Source: an uncultured Acetobacter sp. (GTDB lineage Bacteria > Pseudomonadota > Alphaproteobacteria > Acetobacterales > Acetobacteraceae). From it: 7,966 bases of DNA. The translations under genes were made by a program, and so were the position numbers. Positions 6,210 to 7,966 of the stretch are shown here, piece by piece. The DNA is taken from contig CALCDN010000196.1 of NCBI GenBank assembly GCA_937900755.1, positions 1 through 7,966 on the forward strand. Direction: 5' to 3'. The notes under the pieces are model-generated. The model searched no databases. It was not told the origin of the DNA and was given only the letters and a program-made list of their open reading frames with translations. Position 1 is the first letter of the stretch, and every line of letters starts with the position of its first letter.

Positions 6210-6781
6210 TGCAAGGCGTGCAACAGACTTTTTTGTCCCAGTACGCCACAGCGCCGCGCATGCAGGCGCTGGTCGCGGGCTGGAACCAGATGCTGGACCC
6301 CAGCCCCCTTATTGACCAGTGGTACCAGCAGGTGTGGAACGTGCGAACAGCACAGGGCTACGGGCTGGACGTATGGGGGCGCATTGTTGGCGTCTCGCGC
6401 GTGCTCAGCCTTTCTGCCCAGTCCTATCTGGGGTTTTGCGAAGCCTCGGACCTGACGGAGGAAGGCTTTGGCAGCACGCCCTGGTACCAGGGCGTGGACG
6501 CAACCAACAACTATCGCCTTTCCGATGATGGCTACCGCCAGCTTATCTACGCCCGGGCACTGGCCAATATTGCCGGTGGCTCGGTGTTGGAGATCAACCA
6601 GATTCTCATGACCGTGTTCGCAGGCCAGGGCGACGCCTATGTGCGCGACAACGGGGATATGAGCATGACCTACGTGTTCAGGTTCGTGCCCACCCCCGTG
6701 CAGGTCAGCATTATCCAGAACAGTGGCGTTCTGCCCCGCCCCGCGGGTGTTTCCGTTTCCTACTCAATCCAGAGTGACTGA
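6209..6781 (+). CDS. DUF2612 phage tail / baseplate protein
   Basis: A 190-residue protein of the DUF2612 family (PF11041), found next to baseplate J in many prophages and thought to be a wedge component that links to the fibre. Family features are clear: an N-terminal helix, then WNVRTAQGYGLDVWGRIVGVSR at residues 43-64 (long acidic/aromatic segment WNV..AQG..LD.WGRIVG); a variable loop 65-105; LSDDGYRQLIYARALANIAGG near 104-124 and SVLEINQILMTVFAG; and the closing LPRPAGVSVSYSIQ at 175-188. The start ATG overlaps the previous stop as TGATG. The following gene begins 2 nt after this stop. Regulation is that of the operon. A functional partner role for tail-fibre attachment is inferred from position only. 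Confidence 0.85.
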   Translation: MQGVQQTFLSQYATAPRMQALVAGWNQMLDPSPLIDQWYQQVWNVRTAQGYGLDVWGRIVGVSRVLSLSAQSYLGFCEASDLTEEGFGSTPWYQGVDATNNYRLSDDGYRQLIYARALANIAGGSVLEINQILMTVFAGQGDAYVRDNGDMSMTYVFRFVPTPVQVSIIQNSGVLPRPAGVSVSYSIQSD

Positions 6782-6783
6782 CC

Positions 6784-7966
6784 ATGAAAAGCACAGATGA
6801 TCGCAAGCTGTTTGGCACGCCCATAGGGTCGGCGGCGGCTGCGGGCAATATTGCGGCCATTCCGCAAACGCAGGCGAGCGCGGGTGATGGCACGGCCTCC
6901 GTGGCCCTTGGCTTCCCGCCCGAAACATTTGTTGCGCGCGCGGCCGGTGGCGAGCCCCCGCGCGGGCAGGACATGAACGGCCTGCTCAACCTGCTCTCCT
7001 CGGCCATGCAGGTGTTGCAGGCGGGGTTTGTCGGCCCGTTTGACACAGGTTTTGCCCAGTCCATTGGCGGGTATCCGGCGGGGGCCATTGTCGCGGGTGT
7101 AACCCCTGGCGCGTTCTGGGTGAGCACGGCGGATGCCAACGTCTCCACCCCCGGTGCGTCTGGTGCTACGTGGCAGTCCCTGTTCAATGGCTATGCAACA
7201 CAGGCATGGGCCAATGGCCAGTTTTTGCAGCTTGCCCTTGCCACGGCCCAGAGTGTTACCGGCCCGGTGGCCTTTGGCAGCGGTGTTACCGTCCAGAATG
7301 CCACACTCCCCCAGAACCCGGTCCCGTTGGGGCAAGTGCAGGCGATGGGGTTTATCGGTGCTGCTTTTCTGGGCGTGACCGTCCTTACGTCCAGCGCCAC
7401 GTTTACGCACCAGACGGCCACAAAGTGGCTGCATATCCGGGCCTGTGGCGCAGGGGGCGGTGGTGGCGGAGTGCCAGGAACCAACAGCGGCAATCAGGCA
7501 TCCGCAGGAGGCGGCCAGTGCGGGCAGTATATCGACATCTGGGTACCCGCCGTGAGTTTTGGCACGGCCCCGTTCCCTATCACTATTGGCGCGGGCGGCC
7601 CTGGCGGGGCAGGTACCACGCCGTCAACCAACGGGGTCAGTGGTGGCAATACCGTAATCGGGTCATTGGTCACCCTGCTTGGTGGCGCAGGCGGAACCGC
7701 TGGGCAATGGGGGGCAGGACAAGCCATATATTTTTCAAACCATGAGTTTTCTGTCCCCATTCCCAGTTTGGGGACTATTATTTCCGCGCTGCCGCGCGGG
7801 ACAGGCCCCGGATTGTCTTTTGTATTGGGAACCTCAGGGAGCCAGTCAAAAGGAGGAGATGGCGGGAGCACGCCCCTGGGGTCAGGTGGGCCTGGGGCCA
7901 TTTCCAACCAGGTTATCGCCTCGGGCATGACGGGAGGAGAGGGGGGGAGTGCGGTTGGATATGGCG
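6784..7966 (+). CDS. Tail fibre protein with glycine-rich distal domain (3' end outside window)
   Basis: At least 394 residues, running off the right edge. It is expected to be the trimeric fibre that binds the host surface. The N-terminal part matches fibres that attach to DUF2612-type baseplates: RGQDMNGLLNLLSSAMQVLQAG from residue 60, PFDTGFAQSIGGYPAGAIVAG from residue 85, then FWVSTADANVSTPGASGATW. A short shaft follows (ATAQSVTGPVAFGSGVTVQNAT). From about residue 200 (TFTHQTATKWLHIRACGAG) begins a beta/polyglycine domain with repeated runs: six Gly at 224-229, then AGGGQCGQY, AGGPGGAG, LGGAGG, GGDGG and GGEGG. Such Gly-rich domains are carried by fibre adhesin tips of other phages, where loops decide host range. 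Start ATG 6784 lies 2 nt after the previous stop; the purine site is weak (GAGTGA), so coupling is likely. G+C drops to 38% at 7721-7780, against ~65% elsewhere. Confidence 0.85.
   Translation, partial: MKSTDDRKLFGTPIGSAAAAGNIAAIPQTQASAGDGTASVALGFPPETFVARAAGGEPPRGQDMNGLLNLLSSAMQVLQAGFVGPFDTGFAQSIGGYPAGAIVAGVTPGAFWVSTADANVSTPGASGATWQSLFNGYATQAWANGQFLQLALATAQSVTGPVAFGSGVTVQNATLPQNPVPLGQVQAMGFIGAAFLGVTVLTSSATFTHQTATKWLHIRACGAGGGGGGVPGTNSGNQASAGGGQCGQYIDIWVPAVSFGTAPFPITIGAGGPGGAGTTPSTNGVSGGNTVIGSLVTLLGGAGGTAGQWGAGQAIYFSNHEFSVPIPSLGTIISALPRGTGPGLSFVLGTSGSQSKGGDGGSTPLGSGGPGAISNQVIASGMTGGEGGSAVGYG

Noticed and set aside
7851..7930. AGGAGG-like site followed by ATG at 7859 inside the fibre gene
   Set aside because: The spacing to the ATG is only about 2 nt, the frame yields just 24 residues, and the sequence is explained by the Gly-rich fibre frame.
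1..7966. CRISPR array, tRNA, insertion sequence or attachment site
   Set aside because: I looked for these and found no spaced repeats, cloverleaf, transposase or paired att-like repeats in the window.

Overview
The window is a stretch of phage structural DNA, almost certainly part of a prophage. It covers the tail and baseplate module of a contractile-tailed (myovirus-like) phage, with every gene on the + strand. Overall G+C is high (roughly 65% by eye) and third codon positions are strongly G/C. The predicted proteins resemble, as I recall the families, prophage tail proteins of Alphaproteobacteria. My best guess for the host is an acetic acid bacterium (Acetobacteraceae). That is inference, because the window holds no host marker gene.

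Layout, left to right. (1) 1-702: the 3' end of the tail tape-measure gene, cut by the window edge and showing a conflict of reading frames in its middle. (2) 767-1534: a signal-peptide-bearing DNA/RNA non-specific endonuclease of the Serratia nuclease (NUC) family, closed by a strong intrinsic terminator at 1570-1596. This is the one gene that is not a tail part; it looks like cargo (a 'moron') set between tape measure and baseplate genes. (3) 1684-4563: Dit-like distal tail protein, baseplate plug, a 165-nt gap with a degenerate 12-nt tandem repeat, baseplate hub, and Gp138-like membrane-puncturing spike with a His-x-His tip, closed by a second intrinsic terminator at 4603-4629. (4) 4643-7966: gp25-like baseplate wedge, baseplate J-like (gp47-like) wedge, DUF2612 wedge/tail protein, and a tail fibre with a glycine-rich distal domain that runs off the right edge.

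How they work together: the tape measure fixes tail length. Dit-like protein, plug and hub build the centre of the baseplate around the spike. The gp25-, gp47- and DUF2612-type proteins form the wedges that trigger sheath contraction. The fibre binds the host surface. The order agrees with compact baseplates such as that of cyanophage Pam3 (from memory). Most tail genes overlap or nearly touch, so the two internal terminators and the two larger gaps stand out. They suggest separate transcription units or phage antitermination. I see no wholly new system. The most notable items are the secreted nuclease cargo, the terminators inside the structural operon, the frame conflict in the tape-measure gene, and the mosaic tip of the fibre.
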